Source of the DNA: Streptomyces avicenniae
GTDB lineage: Bacteria > Actinomycetota > Actinomycetes > Streptomycetales > Streptomycetaceae
Direction of reading: 5' to 3'
Assembly (NCBI RefSeq): GCF_000719135.1
Contig: NZ_JOEK01000001.1
Location: 816,244 to 880,243 of the forward strand
DNA length: 64,000 nucleotides
In this document: piece after piece, positions 10,318 through 19,811 of the stretch
Numbering within the stretch: the stretch's first letter is position 1
Layout of the letters: the number at the start of each line of letters is the position of its first letter
Program-made: the position numbers and the translations under genes
Notes under the pieces: generated by a model
What the model saw: only the letters and a program-made list of their open reading frames with translations
The model's database searches: none
Told to the model about the DNA's origin: nothing

Positions 10318-11469
10318 TTACGCGGATGGCGCAGTCGCGCCCGCTCCGGCGGTCGTGGCGGCTGCCATGCGCTGCTCGGCGATCCGGTCGGCGGCCACGG
10401 CGGGGGGTACGCCCTCGGCCGTCGCGCGTTCGAAGATCTCCCGCGTGGTGCCGTGGATCTCGGCCGCCTTTGCCTTCGCTCGTGCGAAGTCGAAACCGTG
10501 CAGCTCGTCGGCCACCTGGATGACGCCGCCCGAGTTCACCACGTAGTCGGGCGCGTAGAGGATGCCCCGGTCGGCGAGGTCCTTCTCGATGCCCGGGTGG
10601 TCGAGCTGGTTGTTGGCCGCGCCGCAGACGACGGAGGCCGTCAGGACGGGGACCGTCAGGTCGTTCAGCGCGCCCCCGAGGGCGCAGGGGGCGTAGACGT
10701 CGAGGCCGGGGAGCGCGATCAGCGTCTCCGTGTCCGGCACGGCGGTGACGCCGGGGTGGTCGGCCAGCACGCGGCGCACGGCGTCCTCGCGCACGTCCGT
10801 GACGACGACGTGCGCGCCCGCCTCCCGCAGGTGCCCGACCAGCAGGTGCCCGACCTTCCCGACGCCCGCGACGCCGACCGTACGGCCCGTCAGGTCCTCG
10901 GTGCCCCACCGGTGCGCGGCCGAGGCCAGCATGCCCTGGAAGACGCCGAAGGCCGTGAGGACCGACGAGTCGCCCGCCCCGCCGTTCTCCGGCGAGCGGC
11001 CGGTGGTCCAGGGGCAGGCCCTGGCGATCACGTCCATGTCGCGGACGTACGTGCCGACGTCGCAGGCCGTCACGTACCGGCCGCCGAGGGAGGCGACGAG
11101 GCGGCCGTACGCGAGCAGCAGCTCCTCGGTCTTGAGCGTGTCCGGGTCGCCGATGATCACGGCCTTGCCGCCGCCGTGGGACAGCCCGGCCATGGCGTTC
11201 TTGTAGCTCATGCCGCGCGCGAGGTTCAGCGCGTCGCGGACGGCGGCCTCCTCGGGGCGCGGCTGCCCGGGGTAGGCGTGGAAGCGGGTGCCGCCGAGGG
11301 CGGGGCCCAGGGCGGTGGAGTGGACGGCGATCACGGCGCGCAGGCCGGTGGCCCGGTCCTGCCCGAGCAGGACCTGCTCGTGGCCGCCCTGGCCTGAGTG
11401 GAACAGAGTGTCCAGAACGCTGGTCTCGACCGTGCTGTCTGCGCTGACAGCGGGACGTACATCGGTCAC
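10318..11469 (-). CDS. vdh: Valine (Glu/Leu/Phe/Val) dehydrogenase
   Basis: This 383-residue NAD-dependent amino-acid dehydrogenase probably deaminates valine and other branched-chain amino acids, feeding acyl-CoA precursors. Visible features are GGTRFHAYP, the catalytic-lysine segment [32 protein letters not shown], and the Rossmann motif [12 protein letters not shown]. The GTG at 11469 was chosen because GGAG lies eight bases upstream and the reading frame beyond it does not look like protein. Its position next to bldC and purM matches S. coelicolor vdh. Leucine dehydrogenase is the main alternative. Confidence 0.9.
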   Translation of the reverse strand: MTDVRPAVSADSTVETSVLDTLFHSGQGGHEQVLLGQDRATGLRAVIAVHSTALGPALGGTRFHAYPGQPRPEEAAVRDALNLARGMSYKNAMAGLSHGGGKAVIIGDPDTLKTEELLLAYGRLVASLGGRYVTACDVGTYVRDMDVIARACPWTTGRSPENGGAGDSSVLTAFGVFQGMLASAAHRWGTEDLTGRTVGVAGVGKVGHLLVGHLREAGAHVVVTDVREDAVRRVLADHPGVTAVPDTETLIALPGLDVYAPCALGGALNDLTVPVLTASVVCGAANNQLDHPGIEKDLADRGILYAPDYVVNSGGVIQVADELHGFDFARAKAKAAEIHGTTREIFERATAEGVPPAVAADRIAEQRMAAATTAGAGATAPSA

Positions 11470-11691
11470 GGTGGTGACTCCTGCGGAACGGTGCGGTGCC
11501 CTCGTGCGGGTCGGGAGGGCTGCTGATGAGATGAGCGTACGGCGGCGCGCGGGTCCGGGCTGCGGTCGGGTCCGCCCCACTGACACGATCGGGGTAGACA
11601 CCGGGGGAGGCGACATCGTGGCCGCGCGGTGTGGCAGGAGACCTCGGGGCCGCGCGGGAGCGCCCGTGGGAGCGGCAGGACGGGAGGGTCC

Positions 11692-12522
11692 GTGACGAAG
11701 GTGCCGTACGCGGCGTATCTGAGGGTCTACGAGCCGCTGGCGGCCTTTCCCGAACGGGAGCGGGCCCACTGGGCCGCGTACGCGCGGGGCGGGCGGCTGC
11801 CGACCGCGCAGGACGAGGTGCGCGCGGCGCTGGCCGCGCTGGCGGCGGTGCCCGCCCGGGTCGTCCCGGCCGGGGAGAGCCCGGACGCGTTCGTGGCCGA
11901 GGTGGACGGCGAGCCGCTGGTCTGCCCGTGGCGTACGCGGCTGCGGTCCTGGCAGGCGCTGGACGAGGTGGGCGAGTGGCTGATGCCGCAGCCGGTGCTC
12001 GACGCGGCGCTGCCGCCCGAGGCGCGACGCCGGGCGGCCGAGGAGTACGCGGACTGGCGGGAGCGGAACGCGGACGCGCGGCCGTGGATCAGGTCGGCGT
12101 TGTGGCACGTGCCGGTGCGCTGGTTCGTCCTGTTCGCCGACGAGGAAAGGGAGTTCAGGCCCGCGGATGCGGCTCTGGGCGCCGAACTGCGCTACCGTAC
12201 GCCGATGGTCCAGGCCAGGCGGCGGGTTGCGCGCGGGCTGCGGACGGTCCGGCGGGCCATGCCGGCCAGTCCGCTCGCGGAGGCGCTGACCGATGTCGGG
12301 CGCTGGATCGAGCAGTTCCATCCGAAGTCACTCGTCGAGCTGGACTACGGCGGTCTCGTGCACGCCGTGCCGGGCGACCAGTTGGCCGCCGACCGGTCGG
12401 CGGCCGACGTGACCGCCGGGCTCACGGCGCTCGCCGCGGGCGATCTGCGCGGCGCCGGGGCGCTCTACGAAGAGCTGACCGAGCGCTGGACGGCGGTGCG
12501 GGAACGGCAGTTCGCCAACTGA
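11692..12522 (+). CDS. Conserved Streptomyces protein of unknown function upstream of bldC
   Basis: This 276-residue soluble protein has no transmembrane segment and no motif I can name. It begins [20 protein letters not shown] and contains a Trp-rich middle ([20 protein letters not shown]) and [18 protein letters not shown] near the end. The GTG at 11692 has GGAGGG six bases upstream. It is conserved beside bldC in Streptomyces, probably as a syntenic neighbour, and is transcribed toward bldC but separated from it by 466 bases and a hairpin. Confidence 0.7.
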   Translation: MTKVPYAAYLRVYEPLAAFPERERAHWAAYARGGRLPTAQDEVRAALAALAAVPARVVPAGESPDAFVAEVDGEPLVCPWRTRLRSWQALDEVGEWLMPQPVLDAALPPEARRRAAEEYADWRERNADARPWIRSALWHVPVRWFVLFADEEREFRPADAALGAELRYRTPMVQARRRVARGLRTVRRAMPASPLAEALTDVGRWIEQFHPKSLVELDYGGLVHAVPGDQLAADRSAADVTAGLTALAAGDLRGAGALYEELTERWTAVRERQFAN

Positions 12523-12543
12523 TGTGGGACCAAAGTCCCACGT
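12522..12543 (+). terminator. Short hairpin after the bldC-upstream gene
   Basis: GTGGGAC (12524-12530) pairs with GTCCCAC (12535-12541) around CAAA, immediately after the stop codon. It is a plausible weak terminator that would isolate bldC from its upstream neighbour. Confidence 0.5.
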
Positions 12544-12988
12544 CAAGGGGCTAAAGCCCGCAAGCGTGATGGATGGCACGGAAGGAACCTCTTGCCAGCA
12601 AGCAGTCCCCTCGTGTCAAAATAGGACAAGGAGCCCGTGAAGGGTCCTTCTGTCCGCTCGGCGATGTACGTCGATGGGGGGACAGATCGGTATCGCGTTC
12701 CTCGGCGGGGCGGGTGCCCGGTCATCGCTGCGTGACTGATCGTGAGGGCCGAGTGACTGTCCGCTATGGCATGGTCCAGTCGGCTTCCGCCGAGGTTGAA
12801 CACCTGAGAGGGCAATTCCATCGGTTTGGCCGACCCGGCTGGACGGATGGTGTAGTTGTAGTGCCGAGGACATGCCGTTCGTCCTATAACCGACTCGACT
12901 CGCGCCTGCCATTTCGGGCAACGCGGGTCAAGGTGCAGAATTTAGAGGAAAGAACCGTGATGGTTCGGTTCTCCCGAGGAGGCCGCTC
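12544..12988 (+). other. Long non-coding region upstream of bldC
   Basis: About 445 bases without a credible gene precede bldC, and their base composition is less GC-rich than the flanking genes. A TATAAC hexamer follows CGTTCGTCC near 12891, about 100 bases before bldC, and could be a -10 element, though I see no good -35. Close to the gene there is a small inverted repeat GAACC-GTGAT-GGTTC (about 12952-12966), then GGTTCTCCCGAGGAGG containing the ribosome site. Developmental regulators often have long controlled leaders, but no riboswitch family is recognisable. Confidence 0.4.
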
Positions 12989-13195
12989 ATGACCGCTCGC
13001 ACCCCTGATGCCGAGCCGCTGCTGACCCCGGCTGAGGTTGCCACGATGTTCCGCGTTGACCCGAAAACGGTCACACGCTGGGCAAAGGCGGGCAAGCTCA
13101 CGTCTATCCGCACGCTCGGCGGGCACCGTCGCTACCGTGAGGCGGAGGTGCGCGCGCTGCTCGCGGGCATCCCGCAGCAGCGCGGCGAGGCCTGA
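12989..13195 (+). CDS. bldC: Developmental transcriptional regulator BldC
   Basis: BldC is a 68-residue MerR-like winged-helix protein that binds AT-rich direct repeats head-to-tail and holds back premature sporulation. The protein shows the full signature LLTPAEVATMFRVDPKTVTRWAKAGKLTSIRTLGGHRRYREAEVRALL and has the expected length with no effector domain. GAGGAG precedes the ATG by eight bases. A strong terminator follows. The neighbourhood (vdh, a conserved unknown gene, hrpA) is that of S. coelicolor bldC. Confidence 0.97.
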   Translation: MTARTPDAEPLLTPAEVATMFRVDPKTVTRWAKAGKLTSIRTLGGHRRYREAEVRALLAGIPQQRGEA

Positions 13196-13260
13196 GCTAC
13201 GCAGCATCAGCACGGCACGGCCCAGGCTCCGGGGCCCCCACCCCGGTCCCCCTGGTATCT

Positions 13261-13294
13261 GATCGCGCCGGACTCCGCCGAGTCCGGCGCGATC
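13261..13294 (+). terminator. bldC terminator
   Basis: A perfect 15-bp stem (13261-13275 with 13280-13294) and a CGCC loop are followed by TCTTTG. It lies 66 bases after the bldC stop. Confidence 0.85.
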
Positions 13295-13621
13295 TCTTTG
13301 TGTCGCGGGGGGCTCACGGGAACGCACGACGGCCGGTCAACGGGTCGTGCAATTGCACATATTAAATTGGCGGGTGTCTCTACGGGGTCGGATGAGCTCA
13401 TGGTGCTATCGAGTTCCGTGACTCCCGTCACATCCCCGTTCCCTTGCCTCTCCCGATGATCTTGCGGTAGAGGGTGCCGACTTCGGTGTCGGCGCACTGG
13501 CACGCTACCCGCTGGCGCCGCCGCGCCCCGGGTGCGCTCCCCGGCGTGTCCCGGGGCTCGGCGGGCGCCGTCGTACGGCGACGCCGTCCGCGCGGGGTGG
13601 TGGCCCACGGCCCGCACGACA
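13295..13621. other. Gene-poor interval with an AT-rich palindrome
   Basis: No convincing gene lies in these 327 bases. A perfect 12-base palindrome GTGCAATTGCAC (13347-13358) is followed by ATATTAAATTGG, an unusually AT-rich patch for this genome. It could be a protein-binding site, a remnant of an integrated element beside tRNA-Asp, or chance. Confidence 0.35.
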
Positions 13622-13653
13622 AAGCCCGGACCCCTGTGTGGGGGTCCGGGCTT
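13622..13653 (-). terminator. Terminator downstream of tRNA-Asp
   Basis: Thirteen perfectly paired bases (13622-13634 with 13641-13653) enclose a six-base loop. On the minus strand the stem ends in CTTT, placing it 40 bases after the 3' end of tRNA-Asp. Confidence 0.75.
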
Positions 13654-13692
13654 CTGGAGTCCGATGCCGCAGAATCTGCGGCGGAAACTATG

Positions 13693-13767
13693 CGGTCCTG
13701 ACGGGATTTGAACCCGCGGCCTCCACCTTGACAGGGTGGCGAGCACTCCAAGCTGCTCCACAGGACC
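13693..13767 (-). tRNA. tRNA-Asp (GTC), copy 1
   Basis: On the minus strand the 7-bp acceptor stem GGTCCTG/CAGGACC, the anticodon stem CCACC/GGTGG with loop CTGTCAA (anticodon GTC) and the T-loop GGTTCAAAT fold normally, with discriminator G. CCA is not encoded. It differs from the copy at 21742-21816 by one base in the D-arm. Confidence 0.95.
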
Positions 13768-13839
13768 ACGTCGCGAGCGCGACTCTACCCCAGATGGGGG
13801 CACGCGCACCAATCGGCCGCCGCGCCCCCTCCCGCCCGC

Positions 13840-16800
13840 TCAACCGGCGGGCGCCAGGGCGTCGATCGCCTTCACGATCCGCTTGTCGGACACCGGGTAG
13901 GCCGTGCCCAGCGCGTGCGCGAAGTAGCTCACCCGCAACTCCTCGATCATCCACGGGATCTCCGCCGCCGCGGCGGGCACCGGACGTCCCGCGGGGAACT
14001 GTTCGAGCAGCCAGGCGTACTCGTCCCGCATCTCGTGGACCTTCGCCATCCGCGCCGCGTCGCGCTCGGCCTGGTGCGGCAGTTGCTGGAGCCGCCGGTC
14101 CACGGCCGTCAGGTAGCGCAGCAGGTCCTGGAGCCGCCGCGCGCCGTGCGCCGTCACGAAACCGGGCCGCACGAGCGCGTCGAGCTGCTGGCGTACGTCC
14201 GCGCGCGCCGGGAGCAGGACCTGGCTCGTCAGCGACCGCAGCCGCCGTTCGCACGCCTGCCACGCCGACAGGACCTCCCGCACCTGCCTGCCGACGCGGA
14301 CCGTCAGGTCCGTGATGTCGGCCCGCACCGAGTCGAACAGCTTGGTGAAGCCCTCCTCGTCCCACGCCGGTCCGCCGTGCGCCGCGATCAGCCGGTCGGC
14401 CGCCGCGCTCACGCAGTCGTCGAACAGCGCCTGCACGCTGCCGTGCGGGGTCGAGGAGAGGGCGAGCTTCGCCGTGTTGTCCAGCTGCCGCTGCGCGAAC
14501 TTCCCCGGGTCCGACGGCAGGTTCAGCAGGATCAGACGGCGCGTGCCCAGGGCCATCGCCCGCGCCTGCTCCGCCTCGGTGTCGAACAGCCGCACCGCGA
14601 CGCTCGTCCCGGTGTCCACGAGCGCCGGGTACGCCTTCACCGGCTGGCCGCCGCGCCGCGTCTCGAAGGTGCGCGCGAGCGTGCCGACCGTCCAGGACGT
14701 CAGCCCCTCGGCGCCCGCCGTGAACGCCCGGTCGAGCGCCTCCCGCGCCTTCGGCCGCATCCGCGCGCGCAGGGCCGTCAGATCCTTGCTCTCGGCGTCC
14801 CCCGGCACGCGGCGGCGCCGCTCGTCCACCACGCGGAACGTGATCCGCAGGTGCGCCGGGACGCGCTCCTCGTCGAAGTCCTCGGGGGCCACCCGTACGC
14901 CCGTCAGGCGCGTCAGCCCGCGCGCCAGCGCCGCGCGCAGCGGCTCGCCGGTCGGCTCGGGCGTCGCGGCCAGGAAGCGCCGCGCGACGTCCGGCGCCGG
15001 GACGCAGTGCCGCCTGATCGGTTTGGGCAGGGAGCGGATCAGTTCGGTCACCAACTGCTCGCGCAGGCCCGGGATCTGCCAGTCGAAGCCGTCCTGCGTG
15101 ATCTGGTTGAGCACCTGGAGCGGCACGTGCACGGTCACGCCGTCCGCGTCCGTCCCCGGCTCGAACTGGTACGTCACGTGCAGGGACAGCCGCCCCTGCC
15201 GCCAGGTGTCCGGGTACGCCTCCTTGGTGACCCGCGCCGCCTGCTCGTTGATGAGCATGGACTTCTCGAAGTTGAGCAGATCCGGCTCTTCGCGCCGCTT
15301 CTGCTTCCACCAGGCGTCGAAATGGGCACCGGAGACGACGTCTTCCGGCACCCGCTGGTCGTAGAAGTCGTAGAGCGTCTCGTCGTCCACCAGGATGTCG
15401 CGCCGCCTGGCCCGCTCCTCCAGCTCCGCCACCTCGGCCAGCAGCCTGCGGTTCTCGGCGAAGAACTGGTGCCCCGTACGCCAGTCGCCCTCCACCAGCG
15501 CGTTCCTGATGAGGAGGTCACGGCACGTCTCCGGGTCGATCCGCCCGTAGTTGACCTTGCGCTGCGCGACGACCGGGACGCCGTAGAGCGTCACCCGCTC
15601 GAACGCCATCACCGCGGCCTGCTTCTGCTCCCAGTGCGGCTCGCTGTAGGCGCGCTTCACCAGATGCCCGGCCAGCGGCTCGATCCAGTCCGGGTCGATC
15701 CTGGCGTTCACGCGCGCCCACAGCCGCGACGTCTCCACCAGTTCGGCCGACATCACCCAGCGCGGCGGCTTCCTGAACAGCGCCGAGCCGGGGAAGACGG
15801 CGAACTTCGCGCCCCGCGCGCCCAGATACTCGTTCTTCTCGGTGTCCTTCAGCCCCAGGTGGGACAACAGGCCGGCCAGCAGCGACTGGTGGACGCGCGC
15901 CGGGTCCGCCGCCTCCCCCTCGCGCGGCGCCGCGGGCTCGATCCCCAGCGTCCTTCCCACCGACCGCAGTTGCGCGTAGATGTCCTGCCACTCGCGTATC
16001 CGCAGGTAGTTGAGGAACTCGGTGCGGCACATACGGCGGAACGCCGAGGACGACAGCGCCCGCTGGCGCTCGCGCACGTACTCCCACAGGTTGAGGAACG
16101 CCAGGAAGTCCGACTCCTCCGCCGGGCCCTCCCTGAACCGCTGGTGCTTCGCGTCCGCCTGCTGCTGCTTGTCGCTCGGCCGCTCACGCGGGTCCTGGAT
16201 CGACAGGGCGGCGGCGATCACCATCACCTCGTGCGCGACGCCGTTGCGCTCCGCCTCGACCACCATCCGCGCCAGCCGCGGATCGACGGGCAGCTGGGAG
16301 AGCTTGCGCCCCATGTCCGTCAGCTTGTCGCCCGCCAGCGCGCCCAGTTCCTCCAGGAGCTGCACGCCCGCCTTGACCGACCGGTGGTCGGGCGGATCGA
16401 TGAACGGGAAGCGCTCCACCTCGCCGAGCCCGGCCGCGTTCATCTGGAGGATGACGGACGCCAGGTTCGTCCGCAGGATCTCCGCGTCGGTGAACTCGGG
16501 GCGGGAGAGGAAGTCGTCCTCCGAGTAGAGCCGGATGCAGATGCCGTCGCTCGTCCGCCCGCAGCGGCCCTTGCGCTGGTTCGCGCTGGCCTGCGACACG
16601 GGCTCGATCGGCAGCCGTTGCACCTTCGTGCGGTGGCTGTAGCGGGAGATCCGGGCCGTGCCGGGGTCGATCACGTATTTGATGCCGGGGACCGTGAGCG
16701 AGGTCTCCGCCACGTTCGTCGCGAGCACGACGCGCCGCCCCGGGTGCTGCTGGAAGACGCGCTGCTGCTCCCCGTGCGACAGGCGCGCGTACAGCGGCAG

Positions 16801-17808
16801 GATCTCGGTGTGGCGCAGCCGCCGCTTCTCCAGGGCGTCCGCCGTGTCGCGGATCTCGCGCTCGCCCGACAGGAAGACCAGGATGTCGCCAGGACCCTCG
16901 GCCTGCAGCTCGTCCACCGCGTCGCAGATCGCCGTGGTCTGGTCGCGGTCGGCGCCCGCGCCCTCGGTCTCGTCCCCGTCCCGGCCCTCGTCGCCCGGCT
17001 CTTCGAGCAGCGGCCGGTAGCGCACCTCCACCGGGTACGTGCGCCCCGACACCTCGATGACCGGCGCCGGGCGTCCCTGCGCGTCCGCGAAGTGCCGGGC
17101 GAAGCGCTCCGGGTCGATCGTCGCCGAGGTGATGACGACCTTCAGGTCGGGGCGGCGGGGCAGGAGCTGGGCGAGGTAGCCGAGGAGGAAGTCGATGTTG
17201 AGGCTGCGCTCGTGCGCCTCGTCGATGATCAGGGTGTCGTACTGCCGCAGCTCGCGGTCGTGCTGGACCTCGGCGAGCAGGATGCCGTCCGTCATCAGCT
17301 TGACGAGCGTGTCGTCGCCCGCCTGGTCGGTGAAGCGCACCTTGAAGCCCACCGCCCCGCCCAGCGGCGTCCGCAGCTCGTCGGCCACGCGCTGCGCCAC
17401 CGTACGGGCCGCCAGCCGCCGGGGCTGGGTGTGGCCGATCAGGCCCTTCACGCCGCGCCCCAGCTCCAGACAGATCTTGGGCAGCTGCGTCGTCTTCCCC
17501 GAGCCCGTCTCGCCCGCGACGATCACGACCTGGTGGTCGCGTATCGCGGCCAGGATCTCGTCCTTCTTCTGGCTGACGGGCAGTTGCTCGGGATACGTGA
17601 CGGCGGGCACGGCGGCCACGCGCCGCGCCACGCGCCGCTCGGCGGTCTCGATCGCGGCGGTGATCTCGGCGAGCACCGCCTGCTGGGCGGCAGGCTTGCG
17701 GACACGGCGCGCGCCGTCGAGCCGGCGGCCGATCCGCTGCTGGTCCCGCAGGCTCAGTTCGGGCAGCCGGGCGGCCAGCTCGGAGAGGGGGGAGGGGTGT
17801 GTAGGCAT
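13840..17808 (-). CDS. hrpA: ATP-dependent RNA helicase HrpA
   Basis: This 1322-residue DEAH-box helicase has the full HrpA length. Motif I is GETGSGKT (residues 99-106), motif II is DEAH (196-199), and motif III is SAT shortly after. Motif VI lies in QRKGRCGRTSDGICIRLYS. It is followed by the HA2/OB region and a long C-terminal DUF3418 half. In E. coli HrpA resolves stalled ribosomes and processes mRNA. It is transcribed alone, away from the divergent membrane-protein gene, and ends near tRNA-Asp. Confidence 0.96.
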   Translation of the reverse strand: MPTHPSPLSELAARLPELSLRDQQRIGRRLDGARRVRKPAAQQAVLAEITAAIETAERRVARRVAAVPAVTYPEQLPVSQKKDEILAAIRDHQVVIVAGETGSGKTTQLPKICLELGRGVKGLIGHTQPRRLAARTVAQRVADELRTPLGGAVGFKVRFTDQAGDDTLVKLMTDGILLAEVQHDRELRQYDTLIIDEAHERSLNIDFLLGYLAQLLPRRPDLKVVITSATIDPERFARHFADAQGRPAPVIEVSGRTYPVEVRYRPLLEEPGDEGRDGDETEGAGADRDQTTAICDAVDELQAEGPGDILVFLSGEREIRDTADALEKRRLRHTEILPLYARLSHGEQQRVFQQHPGRRVVLATNVAETSLTVPGIKYVIDPGTARISRYSHRTKVQRLPIEPVSQASANQRKGRCGRTSDGICIRLYSEDDFLSRPEFTDAEILRTNLASVILQMNAAGLGEVERFPFIDPPDHRSVKAGVQLLEELGALAGDKLTDMGRKLSQLPVDPRLARMVVEAERNGVAHEVMVIAAALSIQDPRERPSDKQQQADAKHQRFREGPAEESDFLAFLNLWEYVRERQRALSSSAFRRMCRTEFLNYLRIREWQDIYAQLRSVGRTLGIEPAAPREGEAADPARVHQSLLAGLLSHLGLKDTEKNEYLGARGAKFAVFPGSALFRKPPRWVMSAELVETSRLWARVNARIDPDWIEPLAGHLVKRAYSEPHWEQKQAAVMAFERVTLYGVPVVAQRKVNYGRIDPETCRDLLIRNALVEGDWRTGHQFFAENRRLLAEVAELEERARRRDILVDDETLYDFYDQRVPEDVVSGAHFDAWWKQKRREEPDLLNFEKSMLINEQAARVTKEAYPDTWRQGRLSLHVTYQFEPGTDADGVTVHVPLQVLNQITQDGFDWQIPGLREQLVTELIRSLPKPIRRHCVPAPDVARRFLAATPEPTGEPLRAALARGLTRLTGVRVAPEDFDEERVPAHLRITFRVVDERRRRVPGDAESKDLTALRARMRPKAREALDRAFTAGAEGLTSWTVGTLARTFETRRGGQPVKAYPALVDTGTSVAVRLFDTEAEQARAMALGTRRLILLNLPSDPGKFAQRQLDNTAKLALSSTPHGSVQALFDDCVSAAADRLIAAHGGPAWDEEGFTKLFDSVRADITDLTVRVGRQVREVLSAWQACERRLRSLTSQVLLPARADVRQQLDALVRPGFVTAHGARRLQDLLRYLTAVDRRLQQLPHQAERDAARMAKVHEMRDEYAWLLEQFPAGRPVPAAAAEIPWMIEELRVSYFAHALGTAYPVSDKRIVKAIDALAPAG

Positions 17809-17900
17809 ACGTACCCAAGAGTCTCACCCGCGCGCGGTGGGCGGCGAGCCGATATCGCGGTGCGCGTGTTTCGTCCGAGATGTACCTCTAGGGTGCCTTT

Positions 17901-18929
17901 GTGAGTGGATGGTGGCGGAGGGCGCGGCGGTCGGTGTACTTCCCGGCGGTCGTGGTCGCGGTGATCGCCGCGGGGGCCGCCGCGCTGTTCGCCGGTTCGT
18001 ACACCTACGCCATGGCGGACCCGGCGCCGCGCCATGTGCCGGTCGCCGTCGTCGGCGAGCCGCAGTCGCGCGGCCGGACGGACGTGTTCGTCGGGGAACT
18101 GGAGCGGCGGCTCCACGCGTCGCTGCGCGTCCACCGCTTCCGTACGTATCCACAGGCTGTGGACGCCGTCGAGCGGCAGCAGGTCTTCGCGATCTTCCGC
18201 AACCGGGGCGGCGACCGCGTCGAGCTGAAGCTCGTGAGCGCGGCGGGGGCGTCGGTCGCCATGCTCCTCCAGCAGGACGCGCCCGCCGCCGCCAAGGCCG
18301 CGGACATCCGGCTGACGGTCACCGACATCAAGCCGCTCGCGCAGGGCGACCCGCGGGGTCTCGCGATCTTCTACATCTCGATCGCCGCCGTGATCATCGG
18401 CTTCCTCGGCACGGTGCAGCTCAGCGTGAACGCGCCCGCGCTCAACCCCGGCGAGCGCGTCGCGTTCACCGCCGGGTACGCGCTCCTCGGCGGGCTCGCG
18501 ATCATCGCGACGGTGGACTGGTGGCTGGACGCGCTGCCGCTGCCGTTCGTCCAGTCCTGGGGGACGCTGGCGCTGACCATGTTCACCTCGGGCATGGTCT
18601 TCAGCATGTTCACCGTCCTCGTCAGGCGCTGGGCGATCCTCCCGACGTGGGTGCTGATGGTGATGCTGGGCAACCCGTCGTCGGGCGGCGCCGTCTCCTG
18701 GCCGCTGCTGCCGTCCGTGCTCGGCGAGGTCGGGCGCTGGCTGCCGCCCGGCGCGTCCGTCAACGCGCTGCACACGGCCGTGTACTTCCGGGGGCACCAG
18801 CACTGGCAGCCGTACCTCGTCCTCCTCGGCTGGTCGGCGCTGGCCTGTGCCGTCTTCTGGATCTGGCGCCGCCGCCATCCCGGGGGCCGCCCGACCGGTG
18901 AGGCCGCGGCGGCGCGTGCGGCTGCCTGA
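17901..18929 (+). CDS. Multi-pass membrane protein, ABC-2/YhgE-like
   Basis: This 342-residue protein has a first membrane helix at about 13-35, an extracytoplasmic loop of about 120 residues, and five or six further helices from about residue 150 to 325. The topology and the segment FYISIAAVIIGFLGTVQL resemble ABC-2-type permeases and YhgE/DUF3533 proteins, without an ATPase partner next to it. The GTG at 17901 is preceded by TAGGGT (17889-17894) six bases upstream and by no ribosome site, so it is probably leaderless. Confidence 0.7.
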   Translation: MSGWWRRARRSVYFPAVVVAVIAAGAAALFAGSYTYAMADPAPRHVPVAVVGEPQSRGRTDVFVGELERRLHASLRVHRFRTYPQAVDAVERQQVFAIFRNRGGDRVELKLVSAAGASVAMLLQQDAPAAAKAADIRLTVTDIKPLAQGDPRGLAIFYISIAAVIIGFLGTVQLSVNAPALNPGERVAFTAGYALLGGLAIIATVDWWLDALPLPFVQSWGTLALTMFTSGMVFSMFTVLVRRWAILPTWVLMVMLGNPSSGGAVSWPLLPSVLGEVGRWLPPGASVNALHTAVYFRGHQHWQPYLVLLGWSALACAVFWIWRRRHPGGRPTGEAAAARAAA

Positions 18930-18942
18930 CCAGGCGCGCCGC

Positions 18943-19731
18943 TCAGCGCGCCCCGCGTGCGCGCGCCTCCTCGACGGCGGCCCGCGGACCGCCCGGAAAC
19001 GGGCGCCCGTGTCCGGGCAGCAGCAGCGGGGCGCCCTCCGCGCGGCCTCCGTCGCCGAGCGCGGCGAGGCGTTCCAGGGCGGCGAGGGCCGCCCGGGCGT
19101 CGTGCGTGAAGCCGCGGCAGACGATGCCGGGCCCCGCGTGGCCGGTCAGCCCGTCGTACGTGACCAGCGCGTCGCCCGTGAACAGCAGCCCGCGCTCCTC
19201 CCACAGGTAGGCGACGCTTCCCGGCGTGTGCCCGGCGAGCGTGATCACGCGGGGCCCGCCCGGCACCTCGGCGAGCACGCCGTCGCCGCCGAACGTGCGC
19301 GCGCCGGGCACGGGCCTGGCCGTGAACGCCCCCGACCGTCCCAGGTGCGCCAGCGTGCCGAGGGCGGCCGGGCGCCGCAGCAGGTAGGGCAGCGGCGAGC
19401 GCTCCGGGCCGCCGTGCCGGAAGGCGCTGCGGGGTCCTTCGGCGAGGACGGGCGCGTCCCGTTCGTGTACCCAGATCTCCGCGCCCGCGCGGCGCAGGGC
19501 GCCCGCCATGCCGGTGTGGTCGGGGTGGGCGTGGGTCAGGAGGACGTGCCCGACGTCCCCGGGCGACAGGCCGGCCGCCGCCAGATGTGCGCGCAACTGC
19601 CCTGTGTGCGAGGGCAGTCCGGCGTCCACGAGGACCAGCCCCTCCGGTGAGTGGACCAGATACGCGTTGACGCTGTCGTCCCCGAGACGATCGACGCCGG
19701 GGGCGACCCGCTCGGGCGCGCGACGGGACAC
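18943..19731 (-). CDS. Metallo-beta-lactamase-fold hydrolase
   Basis: This 262-residue protein belongs to the glyoxalase-II-like metallo-beta-lactamase superfamily. The metal motif HxHxDH is complete in LLTHAHPDHTGMAG, and later ligands are visible in LAGHTPGS, LFTGDALV and LLPGHGRP. The substrate is unknown; lactonase or thioesterase activity is possible. The GTG at 19731 has an ideal AAGGAGG site. It is divergent from a TetR gene and shares an operator with it, so it is likely the regulator's target. Confidence 0.88.
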   Translation of the reverse strand: MSRRAPERVAPGVDRLGDDSVNAYLVHSPEGLVLVDAGLPSHTGQLRAHLAAAGLSPGDVGHVLLTHAHPDHTGMAGALRRAGAEIWVHERDAPVLAEGPRSAFRHGGPERSPLPYLLRRPAALGTLAHLGRSGAFTARPVPGARTFGGDGVLAEVPGGPRVITLAGHTPGSVAYLWEERGLLFTGDALVTYDGLTGHAGPGIVCRGFTHDARAALAALERLAALGDGGRAEGAPLLLPGHGRPFPGGPRAAVEEARARGAR

Positions 19732-19757
19732 GGTTCCTCCTTCGACGGGGCGGCGAA

Positions 19758-19785
19758 TATTCGATACGGTTGACTGTATCGAATA
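19758..19785. promoter_or_regulatory. Operator for the divergent TetR regulator
   Basis: Two perfect ten-base arms, TATTCGATAC (19758-19767) and GTATCGAATA (19776-19785), are separated by eight bases. The site is centred between the hydrolase and TetR starts (27 and 26 bases away), so binding would cover both promoters. The high AT content stands out from the surroundings. Confidence 0.8.
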
Positions 19786-19811
19786 CTGCCACACCCCGGG
19801 GAGACGCCACC

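Noticed and set aside
13428..13769. Minus-strand frame running through tRNA-Asp toward bldC
   Set aside because: It reads through the tRNA and its terminator. The end (DTEVGTLYRK) looks protein-like, but nothing supports translation.
13688..15310. Long minus-strand reading frame beside hrpA, and many similar long frames elsewhere
   Set aside because: They are Arg/Ala/Gly-rich shadows of high-GC genes in other frames.
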